Notes under the pieces: generated by a model
Seen by the model: the letters and a program-made list of their open reading frames with translations, nothing else
Told to the model about the DNA's origin: nothing
The model's database searches: none
Shown: in pieces, positions 33,904 to 46,053 of the stretch
Numbering within the stretch: position 1 is the stretch's first letter
How the letters are laid out: each line of letters begins with the position of its first letter
NCBI RefSeq assembly: GCF_947072515.1
Contig: NZ_CAMTIG010000008.1
Span: forward strand, 36,999-100,998
Length of the DNA stretch: 64,000 nucleotides
Direction: 5' to 3'
DNA from: an uncultured Clostridium sp.
GTDB taxonomy: Bacteria > Bacillota > Clostridia > Clostridiales > Clostridiaceae
Made by a program: the position numbers and the translations under genes

Positions 33904-34455
33904 ATGGAAGAAGCAAAACTAATAAAGCTAGTTAAAGATAAGGGCGATAAAGTATCTGCAAACAAGCTTATAAAAATTTATTATAAGAAAATATATATTT
34001 ATGTTTATAAACAGACTTCTTGCAAAGAACTATCTAAAGATTTAACACAAGATATCTTTATTAGTATGCTTAGAAGCATTAAAGATTTTGATTTTTCTAA
34101 ATCTTCTTTTCAAACTTGGATTTATAGAATCGCTAGTAATAAGGTGATAGATTACTATAGATCAAAAGCATATAAGTATACAACGAAAGTTTCAGATATA
34201 GAAGAGTTTGAATTTAAGGATTCTATAAATATAGAAAGAGAACTTATTCAAAAAGAAAGAGTACAAGAAGTTTTAGAAGTAGTAAATAGATTTGAAAGTA
34301 ATATTCAGCAAATTTTCAGATTAAAGGTTTTTGGAGAAATGACATTTAAAGAAATTTCTAATGTACTCTCTTTAAGTGAATCTACTGTTAAGACTAAATA
34401 TTATAGTTCAATAAAGAAATTGAAAAAGGAAGTAGGCGAAAAAATAAATGTATGA
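33904..34455 (+). CDS. ECF-type RNA polymerase sigma factor
   Basis: A 183-residue sigma factor. Region 2 covers SCKELSKDLTQDIFISMLRSIKDFDFSKSSFQTWIYRIASNKVIDYYR, and region 4 VVNRFESNIQQIFRLKVFGEMTFKEISNVLSLSESTVKTKYYSSIKKLKK. It directs polymerase to a small regulon, probably its own operon with the ABC genes. Its stop overlaps the next start by eight bases. No zinc-binding anti-sigma is seen; the next membrane protein may take this role. Confidence 0.9.
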   Translation: MEEAKLIKLVKDKGDKVSANKLIKIYYKKIYIYVYKQTSCKELSKDLTQDIFISMLRSIKDFDFSKSSFQTWIYRIASNKVIDYYRSKAYKYTTKVSDIEEFEFKDSINIERELIQKERVQEVLEVVNRFESNIQQIFRLKVFGEMTFKEISNVLSLSESTVKTKYYSSIKKLKKEVGEKINV

Positions 34456-35185
34456 TTTTGAAGATATAGACATTCCAGATTTAGAAATAGATGAAATTAT
34501 AGAAGAAGGAATAGTAGAGAAACAAGGATTTTTTAAACATATGAAAATTCTTTATAAGAATCTAGGCGGAAAGGTTATTTTTATAGATCGAAAAGAGATT
34601 TCAATTCTTAGTATAATACTAACTGTAATAATGTTTCTATTAGGTTATACATTAAGTAAAGAGAATAATTTAAGTAATCTTTATGGAGCTATATTTATAT
34701 TGTCTCCAGTTATGTATTTAATAATATCGTTATATGGAGTTATTAAGGCAAAGGAAAATAATATGTTAGAAATAGAAAAAACATTGAAATACAATCTATA
34801 TCAGATAGCAACTTTTAGAATATTTGTATTTTCTATTTTAACAGGAATAATAAATATTTTTGTTATTGGAATTATGAGTATCTTAGAAAAAGATGTTCAA
34901 TTTATAAGGCTTTCTATAATATCTGTTGCAAGTATATTTATATTTTCAAGTATACTTCTTTTGATTTTATTGAAGATAAGAAAAAAGATAATAAGATATG
35001 GATGTATAGTTTCTTGGAGTTTATTAAACTTATGGATAGGAATTTTTAATGAAAAGATTAAAGAGTTTATTTTTATAAAATTACCTATAGGAATTCATAT
35101 AATAATTGGGATTATAGCTTTAGTTGTATTTATAAATGCATTGGAAAAATTGACTAATATAAAAAGGGATAGAGGGGAGATATAG
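34448..35185 (+). CDS. Membrane protein, possible anti-sigma factor
   Basis: A 245-residue protein: a ~45-residue acidic cytoplasmic N-terminus (DFEDIDIPDLEIDEIIEEG) and six hydrophobic segments. Overlap with the sigma gene and an N-terminal cytoplasmic tail fit a multi-span anti-sigma, or an additional subunit of the ABC transporter encoded immediately downstream. No family recognised; the role is inferred from position. Confidence 0.6.
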   Translation: MYDFEDIDIPDLEIDEIIEEGIVEKQGFFKHMKILYKNLGGKVIFIDRKEISILSIILTVIMFLLGYTLSKENNLSNLYGAIFILSPVMYLIISLYGVIKAKENNMLEIEKTLKYNLYQIATFRIFVFSILTGIINIFVIGIMSILEKDVQFIRLSIISVASIFIFSSILLLILLKIRKKIIRYGCIVSWSLLNLWIGIFNEKIKEFIFIKLPIGIHIIIGIIALVVFINALEKLTNIKRDRGEI

Positions 35186-36055
35186 ATGTTAATAATAAAT
35201 AATTTAGAAAAAAGCTTTGGAACTTATACTGTATTAAAAGATATAAACTTAGAATTTGGGAATGGTGTTTATGGTCTTTTAGCACCAAATGGAGCAGGAA
35301 AAACAACATTAATTAAATTACTTACAACGCTTATTTTTCCTACAAAAGGAGAAATTCTTTATGATGGGGAAGATATAGTAAAGCTAGATGATAAATATAG
35401 AGATATAATAGGCTATTTACCGCAACAGTTTGGATATTATAAAGATTATACTGCAAAGAAATTTTTGGCTTATATTGGAGCACTTAAAGGGTTAGAAAAA
35501 GATGAGTGCAATAAAAGAATAGATGAGTTATTAGAAATGGTGTCTCTTTCAGAAGTTAAAGATAAAAAGTTAAAGAAGTTTTCAGGGGGGATGTTGCAAA
35601 GGGTAGGAATAGCACAAGCTCTTTTAAATAATCCTAAAATAGTAGTTTTGGATGAACCGACAGCAGGACTTGATCCAAAAGAAAGAGTAAGATTTAGAAA
35701 TCTTTTAAGTAACCTTTCAAGAGATAAAATAATTATAATTTCAACTCATATAGTTTCGGATATAGAATTTATAGCAGATGAAGTAATAATGATAAAAGAT
35801 AAAGGCATTAGATATAAGGATAGTGTAGAGAATATATGTGATGAATTAAAAGGAAAAATATTTGAAACTAAAATAAATATTAAAGAGATGAAAGAGTTTG
35901 AAAAGAAATATATTACTTTATCAGAAAAAAGAGATGGAGATGGAGTGAAAATAAGATTTATTTCAAGAGATAAAAAGGATGAATGGGTAGAAGTTGAACC
36001 AAACTTAGAAGATGTTTTCCTATATGAATACAATGAAAAACTTATAGGAGAATAA
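35186..36055 (+). CDS. ABC transporter ATP-binding protein
   Basis: A 289-residue ATPase starting one base after the previous stop. Walker A reads APNGAGKTT with Ala at the first, usually Gly, position; this is seen in BcrA-like ATPases and need not be inactive. Signature FSGGMLQRVGIAQAL, Walker B IVVLDEPTAGLDPKE, H-loop STHIV. The C-terminal extension is ~80 residues. It pairs with the two permeases that follow. Confidence 0.9.
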   Translation: MLIINNLEKSFGTYTVLKDINLEFGNGVYGLLAPNGAGKTTLIKLLTTLIFPTKGEILYDGEDIVKLDDKYRDIIGYLPQQFGYYKDYTAKKFLAYIGALKGLEKDECNKRIDELLEMVSLSEVKDKKLKKFSGGMLQRVGIAQALLNNPKIVVLDEPTAGLDPKERVRFRNLLSNLSRDKIIIISTHIVSDIEFIADEVIMIKDKGIRYKDSVENICDELKGKIFETKINIKEMKEFEKKYITLSEKRDGDGVKIRFISRDKKDEWVEVEPNLEDVFLYEYNEKLIGE

Positions 36056-36058
36056 AAA

Positions 36059-37309
36059 ATGGGGATATTGAGGTATGAGTTAGAAAAAATATTTAAATCA
36101 AAAATCTTATGGGTGCTAGTGGGGATATTTGTAATTTCAAATATATCAGTGATTGTAAGAGATTCTTATAATAAAAATGATTTGAAAATATTGAATAATA
36201 TAATCGATACGGTGGGAATGGAATTAGATAATAACGGAGAAAAAAGACTTGAAGATTATTATAAGATGGAACGTAGTAAAGTAGATGAATTAATTTATAG
36301 TAAAACTGGAAAAAAGAAAATAGAACTAGATGAATTTTATTCAGGTAAAGTAAATCGCAGTTTATTCTCAAATGATGAGTTAGAAAAAATATATGAGGTA
36401 AATGTATTAGAAGTGTATTATGTTACTTTTAAAAATGGTATTGAAAGATATTCTAATATTAATGTAGTAGATAAAGCAAAAGAAAATTTAAAGAGGCTAA
36501 GTAGTGCATCTGAAAAAAGTAAAGAAAGATATATAAATGCTTTTGAAAAGTTCAATGAAAGATTAAATGAGATAAGAGCAACGGATGAAAATAGAGGGTT
36601 TCATATAAATGGTGGTTATTTCATGCATAAAATGTTATTTAATGATACTTTAAAGAAGATTGGAGTTCAAGGTGTAATAATAATTCTAATGTTAACGGCA
36701 TTTATATATAATTATGAATTTGAAAATAAAACAAGCTATTTAGTGTACTCGACCAAAGAGGGACGAAGAGATAAAAATAAGTTAAAGGCTTCTTTAATTG
36801 GAGGCGGTGTATTTTTAACTATTATTCTAGTAGTAACGTTAGGAATATTTTTTATTATTTATGATTATTCAAGGGTATTTAATAGTCTGATAAATAGTGT
36901 TTTTAATTGGGAGAGTATATATCCACAATTGAGTTGGATTAATGTAACTGTAAGAGAGTTTTTAATGATAAATATAGGATTAATATATGCAATTGGAACG
37001 ATGATAATTTTTATAATTAGTTATATAAGTAAAATTACTAAAAATACATATATAACATTTTTTATAGGTGTGATTATATATGGAGGATTATATTTATTAC
37101 CAGATATTTTAAATAAGAGTTTGATTTTACAGGGAATTTCTACTTATAATCCAATAATGATATTAGAAGGAATAAGTTTTTCTTTTAGTATGTTTAGCAC
37201 TGTTTTTCCAAATAAATATTTTGAGGTTATAACAATAATTACTTGGAGTATTTTTATTTATATAGGATATGGTATTTCGGATAGAAGATTTAAAAGAGAG
37301 GATATATAA
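36059..37309 (+). CDS. ABC-2 type permease
   Basis: A 416-residue membrane protein. One membrane segment near residue 12-30, a ~170-residue charged extracytoplasmic domain, then about five hydrophobic segments. FENKTSYLVYSTKEGRRDKNKLKASLIGG is the coupling-region equivalent. It ends FKREDI, the kind of cytoplasmic tail also seen in other ABC-2 permeases here. Substrate unknown. Confidence 0.82.
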   Translation: MGILRYELEKIFKSKILWVLVGIFVISNISVIVRDSYNKNDLKILNNIIDTVGMELDNNGEKRLEDYYKMERSKVDELIYSKTGKKKIELDEFYSGKVNRSLFSNDELEKIYEVNVLEVYYVTFKNGIERYSNINVVDKAKENLKRLSSASEKSKERYINAFEKFNERLNEIRATDENRGFHINGGYFMHKMLFNDTLKKIGVQGVIIILMLTAFIYNYEFENKTSYLVYSTKEGRRDKNKLKASLIGGGVFLTIILVVTLGIFFIIYDYSRVFNSLINSVFNWESIYPQLSWINVTVREFLMINIGLIYAIGTMIIFIISYISKITKNTYITFFIGVIIYGGLYLLPDILNKSLILQGISTYNPIMILEGISFSFSMFSTVFPNKYFEVITIITWSIFIYIGYGISDRRFKREDI

Positions 37310-38455
37310 ATGAGAATTATATTAAATGAGATAAAAAAGATATTTAACTTGAAAAGTTTAATTATAGGATTAATTATTAGTATTATTATGTTTGGAGTGT
37401 TTTCAGCATATTTTATAAAAAACTTCCCGGATGGACAACCGGCTGGGTGTGATTTAGAAATGATGAAAGAGTTAAGGATGAAATATGGAACCACTTTAAA
37501 TACGGAAGAGGAGAAGGAATTAGGGAGCACTTATTTAAAGGAAAAAGAAAATGAAGCAGATCAATATATACAAAATCACAAAGAAGCTCAAAGGCTTGGA
37601 GTAACTTCCTATAAAGGAATTAGAAAACATTTAGCAGAATTAAAAGAAAAAAATGAAAATGATGAAATAGAGCAATTATATTTCAAAATGAGTTTTGAGG
37701 AAGATTCACAAGAACTATGGAATATGCAAGGAATAAATTACGTGAATGAAGTGCTTACGTTTAATTCAAGATATAATACAGATTACAAAGAAAAGAAAAA
37801 AATTGATAGGTTCAATGAAATTGCAAACAGAGAAGTATCACTTATAACAGAAATTGTAATAGATAATTTTGATTCATATATTGAAGGAGTAGGAGCAATA
37901 GTAATATTTTTAATTATGTTTTTCTTAGGAACCGTTTTTATAAAAGATAGAAAAGAAAAGGTAGATTATATTCAATATACAAGTAAAATAGGAAGGGAAA
38001 TAACTAAGAAAAAAATAGTAGCAGCTATGATAAGTGCTCTTCTAATAACTACAACTACTATAGCTATTAGTATGATAGTTTATTTTGTGAAGTGTGGAAC
38101 TACAGAATTTTTTAATGTAGATATTAATAGCGTATTCAATAAGGAATATATCATAGATATAACCTATTTACAGTTTATAATATTAAAAATTATAATTATA
38201 TATGTTATAGGAATAATTACAGCAATAGTAACTTTAATTATTTCAAAAACAGGGAAAAGTTATTTAGCTATATTATCTATAGGAATAATGTCATTTGCAT
38301 TTATAAATATTATCACAAAAGATATTATTTTAAATAATATTCTTGAGTTATCTAGAAATCAAGGAATAGTATTTGGAAGTATTGGAATATTAATTTTAAT
38401 AGGAATTGTAGGTTGTATAAAGCTAAAGAAAAAAGAAATTGATATATTATATTAA
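37310..38455 (+). CDS. ABC-2 type permease
   Basis: A 381-residue second permease, ATG directly adjoining the previous TAA. Same plan as its neighbour: first membrane segment, ~155-residue external domain, then five segments, with KDRKEKVDYIQYTSKIGREITKKKIVAA as the cytoplasmic coupling region. Last gene of the ECF operon. Confidence 0.82.
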   Translation: MRIILNEIKKIFNLKSLIIGLIISIIMFGVFSAYFIKNFPDGQPAGCDLEMMKELRMKYGTTLNTEEEKELGSTYLKEKENEADQYIQNHKEAQRLGVTSYKGIRKHLAELKEKNENDEIEQLYFKMSFEEDSQELWNMQGINYVNEVLTFNSRYNTDYKEKKKIDRFNEIANREVSLITEIVIDNFDSYIEGVGAIVIFLIMFFLGTVFIKDRKEKVDYIQYTSKIGREITKKKIVAAMISALLITTTTIAISMIVYFVKCGTTEFFNVDINSVFNKEYIIDITYLQFIILKIIIIYVIGIITAIVTLIISKTGKSYLAILSIGIMSFAFINIITKDIILNNILELSRNQGIVFGSIGILILIGIVGCIKLKKKEIDILY

Positions 38456-38457
38456 GA

Positions 38458-38580
38458 TTATAATAAGTAAAAAACTTCTATAACTATTTCGTTATAGAAG
38501 TTTTTATTAGCATATAAAGCTTTAATTACCTGTAAAAGATTTTCAGATTTTTTTAAAGTTGAATTTTTAAAAAGTTTCAT
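38458..38580 (-). CDS. Possible 40-residue protein downstream of the membrane gene
   Basis: ATG two bases after the stop of the 161-residue membrane protein gene, preceded by AAGGAG at eight bases. It reads MKLFKNSTLKKSENLLQVI and ends EVFYLL. The RBS and linkage support translation. Against it, the C-terminal half is simply the terminator hairpin of the convergent ABC operon. Confidence 0.35.
   Translation of the reverse strand: MKLFKNSTLKKSENLLQVIKALYANKNFYNEIVIEVFYLL
38469..38508. terminator. Terminator of the ECF/ABC operon
   Basis: AAAACTTCTATAACTA / TAGTTATAGAAGTTTT-type hairpin with T run; works on either strand. Confidence 0.8.
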
Positions 38581-38582
38581 AC

Positions 38583-39068
38583 TTAAAACTCCTTAATTGC
38601 TTTAAATTTATTTAGTATAGGAATGTTTGTGTTATTTAAAGCTAAGATTAAGTTCTCTGTATATTTGATTTTAAAAGTTTTATGTTTTGTATTTTTTAAG
38701 TTAATAGAAACTAGAATATTGTTTGTGTAATCAGGATAGTTTTGAATAGTTATATTATCTATGTCTTCATATTTATATTTATAAAATAGTCCTTTTAAGT
38801 GGGTTTGTCCAAATGAAAGGAAACTCATACTTTTGATGGCACGTATAACACATGAAAGAGCTATGATATCACCAAAAATGAAGAATGAGTCGGGAAAGAT
38901 AATATTAAAGAATAAAGTTGTAATTAAAATTATTATAAAAAAACCAAAGTGAGGACTTATGAAAAAAAGGTTTTTGTTTGATTCAATTTTAAATTTCACA
39001 CAAGAATAAACTAATAATATAGCTATAAATATATCAATAATAATATTAAAAATTACTATAAATTTCAT
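38583..39068 (-). CDS. Small membrane protein with PH-like tail
   Basis: A 161-residue protein. Three hydrophobic segments fill the first ~85 residues; the C-terminal half (GLFYKYKYEDIDNITIQNYPDYTNNILVSINLKN) has alternating beta character, like bacterial PH-domain membrane proteins. No family assignment is certain. Its RBS AAGGAGG lies in one arm of a 16-bp perfect inverted repeat (39078-39121). Confidence 0.55.
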   Translation of the reverse strand: MKFIVIFNIIIDIFIAILLVYSCVKFKIESNKNLFFISPHFGFFIIILITTLFFNIIFPDSFFIFGDIIALSCVIRAIKSMSFLSFGQTHLKGLFYKYKYEDIDNITIQNYPDYTNNILVSINLKNTKHKTFKIKYTENLILALNNTNIPILNKFKAIKEF

Positions 39069-39077
39069 TGTGGTTTC

Positions 39078-39121
39078 CTCCTTAAAGTGAATTTTAATAA
39101 ATTATAATTCACTTTAAGGAG
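39078..39121 (-). repeat. 16-bp inverted repeat over the ribosome binding site
   Basis: CTCCTTAAAGTGAATT at 39078-39093 and its exact inverse at 39106-39121, separated by 12 bases. In minus-strand RNA the second arm contains the Shine-Dalgarno AAGGAG for the membrane gene ending at 39068. The hairpin would hide it. No T run, so not a terminator. Confidence 0.7.
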
Positions 39122-39256
39122 AATAGAAAATTAGAGCTTTTATTAAATTAGCAGTTCAATATATTTAATAGTAATATTTATTTAAATAAGCGTTAGAGTG
39201 ATTAGTTAAAATAGTGTTTTTAGTAGAAAAGAGATAATTTATATTAAAATAAAAGG

Positions 39257-39290
39257 AAAATGCCATCAGATGAACGGATGGCATTTTATT
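39257..39290. terminator. Terminator of the AraC gene
   Basis: AAAATGCCATC / GATGGCATTTT perfect stem followed by T-rich sequence; read on the minus strand it ends the AraC gene. Confidence 0.8.
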
Positions 39291-40112
39291 TTATTTAATA
39301 AATTTATTTCTATATTCAATTGGAGCTAGATTAAGGTTCTTTTTAAATATTTTTGAAAAATACGATTGAGAAGAAAAGCTTAATATTTCACTTATCTCAT
39401 TTATAGAATAACTACTTTTTCTAAGTAAATCACATGATTTTTTAAGCTTAAAGTCTATTAAATACTGCTGTGGAGAAGTAAGCATTACTGATTTAAAAAT
39501 CTTATAGAAATAAGTTCTATCAATATTTAAATGAGTAGCAATATCTGAAACAGTTATATTTTCATCATAATTTTCATCAATAAATGTAAGAGCCGTATCT
39601 ATATAAGATTGATTTTTGTTTCTGTGACTATTGTTTAAACTAGATTCTTCTTCTATAAGAAGAGAAGCTAATTGATAGAAGTTTCCTAAAGCATTAAACA
39701 TTTTATTAGATGTACAGTTTTCAAAAACACTCCTAAAATAATTATCAACTTTATTATCCTTTGTATAATTGAAAACATAATTGTCTTTAAAACCACATTG
39801 ATCTAAAATCTCTTTAGCTTTAGAACCATTAATACCAATCCAACGATAAGTCCAAGGATTATTGACTATAGGATAGTAATTGTTATCTGTATGAGGCGGA
39901 ATAAAGAACCCATCACCTTTCTTTAGGTGATAAACTTTACCATTCATAAAAAATAATCCTTCGCCATCTAAAATATAATGGATAAGGTAATAATCAATTT
40001 GATCATACTGATATGGGTCACGTGGTTTACAATGTTCAAAGCCACATTCATAAATATATAATTCTTCACTAATTTTTTCTTCCGTAGAAAAAATACCAAC
40101 TCTATTAATCAT
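39291..40112 (-). CDS. AraC-family transcriptional regulator
   Basis: A 273-residue regulator. The N-terminal cupin (HYILDGEGLFFMNGKVYHLKKGDGFFIPPHTDNNYYP) binds a ligand, probably a sugar. The C-terminal pair of helix-turn-helices is ENITVSDIATHLNIDRTYFYKIFK and YSINEISEILSFSSQSYFSKIFKKN. Divergent from the APC permease and lacZ, whose expression it probably controls. RBS AAAAGGAG. Confidence 0.88.
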   Translation of the reverse strand: MINRVGIFSTEEKISEELYIYECGFEHCKPRDPYQYDQIDYYLIHYILDGEGLFFMNGKVYHLKKGDGFFIPPHTDNNYYPIVNNPWTYRWIGINGSKAKEILDQCGFKDNYVFNYTKDNKVDNYFRSVFENCTSNKMFNALGNFYQLASLLIEEESSLNNSHRNKNQSYIDTALTFIDENYDENITVSDIATHLNIDRTYFYKIFKSVMLTSPQQYLIDFKLKKSCDLLRKSSYSINEISEILSFSSQSYFSKIFKKNLNLAPIEYRNKFIK

Positions 40113-40229
40113 TTAATCTCCTTTTAAAACTTACATGAGTAATCGTCTACATTTAAAAAGTAACTTTTTTCGTAAAAAATGTCAATATAAAAAAGCAACA
40201 ATAATACAAAAAGTGAAAACAAAAGTATA

Positions 40230-40281
40230 TTGCTGATATAAATGGAAAAATGTTACTATATATTCAGGGAAAACGTTATCA
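40230..40281 (+). promoter_or_regulatory. APC permease promoter with cre site
   Basis: TGTTACTAT at 40251-40259 is an extended -10. At 40268-40281 GGAAAACGTTATCA fits the CcpA cre consensus TGWAANCGNTNWCA in 13 of 14 positions. Placed at about +1, it would block transcription during growth on preferred sugar. Confidence 0.65.
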
Positions 40282-40333
40282 GATTTGAATGTAAATCTAA
40301 AAGTATAAGAGAGGTTTAAAGGGGGATTTTTTA

Positions 40334-41830
40334 ATGAGTGATAATAGAAGAACGTTAAGTTCAAGTGCACTTATGTTAATGACATTTACAGCAGTTTTTT
40401 CATTCGGAAATATAATCGATAGTAGTGTAAATATTGGACTAGCTACTATACCATCATATATTTTCGGAACAATTTTTTATTTCTTTCCATTTGCATTGAT
40501 GATTGGAGAATTTGCATCAGCAAATGAGAATTCAGAATCAGGAATTAATAGTTGGATAAAGACATCCTTAGGAGCTAAATGGGCATTCCTAGGATCATGG
40601 TCATATTTTTTCGTTAATTTATTTTTCTTTACGTCATTATTACCAAAAACTTTAATTTATGCATCTTTCACTTTTACAGGAAGAAATGTATTTGAAGGAA
40701 AAACAGTAATAATATCAATAATATCAATTATTTTATTCTGGCTAGTAACATTCCTTTCAACAAAGGGAGTTAGTTGGGTTTCTAAAATAACAAGTCTTTC
40801 AGGAGCTGCAAGAATGGTTCTTGGAATTGGATTTATAGTTTTATCTTTTGGAGTAATATTTGTTCTAGGAAAATCTCCAGCACAAGAGTTTACTGCACAA
40901 ACAGTAATGCCAAAGTTTAACTGGACATACTTTATGGTACTTGCATGGGTTCTTCAAGCTGTTGGAGGAGCAGAAAGTATTGGTGTTTATATAAAGGATG
41001 TTAAGGGAGGCAACAAAACTTTTGTTAGGACAATGCTTATAGCAACAGCTGTAGTTGGTGGTATGTATGCATTAGGAGCAGTTGCAGTTGGATTAATCGT
41101 TCCAGCAGAAACATTACAAGGTAATTTCTCAAATGGTTTATTTGATTCATTTATAATTTTAGGTGGATATTATGGAATAGGAAACATAATTACAAATATA
41201 GTTGGATTTATCATGATGCTTGCAAGTTTAGGTTCATTAGTTTTATGGACAGCTGCACCAGCAAAAGTTTTATTTTCAGAAATTCCAGATGGAATCTTTG
41301 GTAAATGGGTAGCTAAAACTGATAAGACAGGAAATCCTGTAAATGCTTTATATCTTCAAGCGGTTATCGTAACAGTATTATTAATAATACCTGCACTTGG
41401 AATAGGTTCAGTAGATAGCTTACTTGAAATGCTTATAAATATGACAGCTTCAACTTCATTAATACCAGTATTATTCTTCTTAGTTGGATATATTGTATTA
41501 AGAAAAAATAAGGATAATATCCAAAGAAGCTTTAAAGTTGGATCAAGAAAATTTGGTATAACTATTGGATATATGTTACTTTCATTATTTGTTTTTGTAT
41601 TCATAATATCATCAGTACCAGCACCAGCAGATTTAATAGCGTATTTCAATGGAACACTTGCAGAAGGAGCAACAAATCCAGTATTTGTACTTTTATATAA
41701 TGTTCTTGGATTAGTATTCTTCTTAGGATTTGCAATGATTTGTTGGATGAGATATGAAAAGAAGGTTGGAAAAGCCGTTGCAAATGGAGAAGGTAAAGTT
41801 AATAAGGTTAAAGAGTCATCAGTACATTAA
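40334..41830 (+). CDS. APC-superfamily permease (YjeM-like)
   Basis: A 498-residue membrane protein with 12-13 hydrophobic segments. The first (FTAVFSFGNIIDSSVNIGLATIPSYIFG) is the glycine-containing unwound TM1 of APC amino acid transporters; the length and ESGINSWIKTSLGAKWAFLGSWSYFF resemble the YjeM group. Such proteins carry amino acids or amines. Linkage to an AraC regulator, a cre site and lacZ is therefore unexpected. RBS GGGGGAT. Confidence 0.82.
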   Translation: MSDNRRTLSSSALMLMTFTAVFSFGNIIDSSVNIGLATIPSYIFGTIFYFFPFALMIGEFASANENSESGINSWIKTSLGAKWAFLGSWSYFFVNLFFFTSLLPKTLIYASFTFTGRNVFEGKTVIISIISIILFWLVTFLSTKGVSWVSKITSLSGAARMVLGIGFIVLSFGVIFVLGKSPAQEFTAQTVMPKFNWTYFMVLAWVLQAVGGAESIGVYIKDVKGGNKTFVRTMLIATAVVGGMYALGAVAVGLIVPAETLQGNFSNGLFDSFIILGGYYGIGNIITNIVGFIMMLASLGSLVLWTAAPAKVLFSEIPDGIFGKWVAKTDKTGNPVNALYLQAVIVTVLLIIPALGIGSVDSLLEMLINMTASTSLIPVLFFLVGYIVLRKNKDNIQRSFKVGSRKFGITIGYMLLSLFVFVFIISSVPAPADLIAYFNGTLAEGATNPVFVLLYNVLGLVFFLGFAMICWMRYEKKVGKAVANGEGKVNKVKESSVH

Positions 41831-41854
41831 TAGGTAAAATTAAAATAAGAATAA

Positions 41855-44977
<3,123 letters not shown>

Positions 44978-44986
44978 AATAAAAAA

Positions 44987-45024
44987 AGGAGCTGATACAT
45001 CGAAATATGGATGTACAGCTCCTT
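44987..45024. terminator. Terminator between lacZ and the convergent secreted-protein gene
   Basis: AAGGAGCTG and TACATC pair with GATGTA and CAGCTCCTT. T run is strongest on the minus strand (CCTTTTTTTATTTT). Confidence 0.75.
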
Positions 45025-45072
45025 ATTGTATAATAAACATTAATCTAAAGAACCTTTAATTAAGGCAAGAAA

Positions 45073-45582
45073 TTAATTATAAGTAACATTAAAAATTTTA
45101 TTATTTTGAACCTGACCTGAAATTGCAGGCCCTTTAGTATTATTAATTAAACTATTTGTATTATAAATATAGAAATTAAATTCATTTGAATTTCCAATTT
45201 CTTTTAATACTACAATATTAGAATCTTTTAAAGTAGTTTTATTTAAAGCAACTTTACTTAAGTTTTTCTTAGAATATAAAAGAACATCACTTTTATCAAC
45301 CTTTTGAATAGTTAATTTATTAATAGGAAGTAAAAGCATTTTATTTATATCGGTGTTACTATCTTTAGAATTATCAGTTATTTGAATTGGCTGACAATAA
45401 GGAAAGGTAGAGAAAAACTTATCGTAAATAATATTTTTAGTATTAGTAAAGTCATTCATTTGAACAGTAGCTGTAGCAGTAGTTGAATGGAGTTCTTTTG
45501 CATCAGATGATTCGATTCTAAATGCAGAATATCCAATAAAACATATAAAAATACCGCAAAGCACAATTAAATATTTTCTCAT
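45073..45582 (-). CDS. Unknown exported protein
   Basis: A 169-residue protein with an N-terminal membrane or signal segment (MRKYLIVLCGIFICFIGYSAF). The rest is polar, Asn/Thr/Ser-rich and lacks cysteines apart from one. No family recognised. RBS AGGGGGC. Monocistronic, upstream of and divergent from the suf operon. Confidence 0.5.
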   Translation of the reverse strand: MRKYLIVLCGIFICFIGYSAFRIESSDAKELHSTTATATVQMNDFTNTKNIIYDKFFSTFPYCQPIQITDNSKDSNTDINKMLLLPINKLTIQKVDKSDVLLYSKKNLSKVALNKTTLKDSNIVVLKEIGNSNEFNFYIYNTNSLINNTKGPAISGQVQNNKIFNVTYN

Positions 45583-45873
45583 TTTTAAAGCCCCCTAAAA
45601 TATCTATATATAAATTATAGAAAAATAAAAAATTAATAGCAAACATGTAAAATTAACACAATAATAGAAAGGACATAAAATATCAACAAAGTTCTTAAGT
45701 ATACATAAATATGATTTAAAAATGAATAAAAAAACACTACAATAAGGTTTGTAATAGAAAAAGATGTATAATATACGAAAAAATTGTATATTTTATTTAT
45801 TAAAAATGTATTTTGTTAAAAAAAGTCTGGAAATAGTGAAAAAATTTTATGAAATTTTAAAAAAACTATTTAT

Positions 45874-46050
45874 TAATTCTGACTATAATAGTATGATATA
45901 AATATATTGATGGGAGAAAAAATTTTTATCTGTAATTCAGAGTAAAATAGTATGAATATTTTTTTGAATTTAAATCAGAGTGAAATGATAAGAATATTTT
46001 TTTTAGATTTAAATCAGAGCAAAATGATAAGAAATAGTAGGAGGAATTTT
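45874..46050 (+). promoter_or_regulatory. suf leader with tandem 38-39 bp repeats
   Basis: Segments beginning AATTCAGAG (45934), AAATCAGAG (45972) and AAATCAGAG (46011) repeat at 38 and 39 bp; each continues with an AAAAT(A/G)(G/A)TA(T/A)GAA-type block and a T-rich stretch. A diverged fourth copy starts at about 45874 and contains ACTATAATAGTATGATATAA, likely the promoter -10. The last copy runs into the sufC RBS. The gap 45583-45873 is plain AT-rich sequence. Confidence 0.6.
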
Positions 46051-46053
46051 ATA

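Noticed and set aside
45934..46031. CRISPR array
   Set aside because: The 38-39 bp units repeat along their whole length without unique spacers, and no cas genes are near.
45952..46053. N-terminal extension of SufC
   Set aside because: The in-frame extension only translates the leader repeats; the AGGAGG-linked ATG at 46054 gives the family length.
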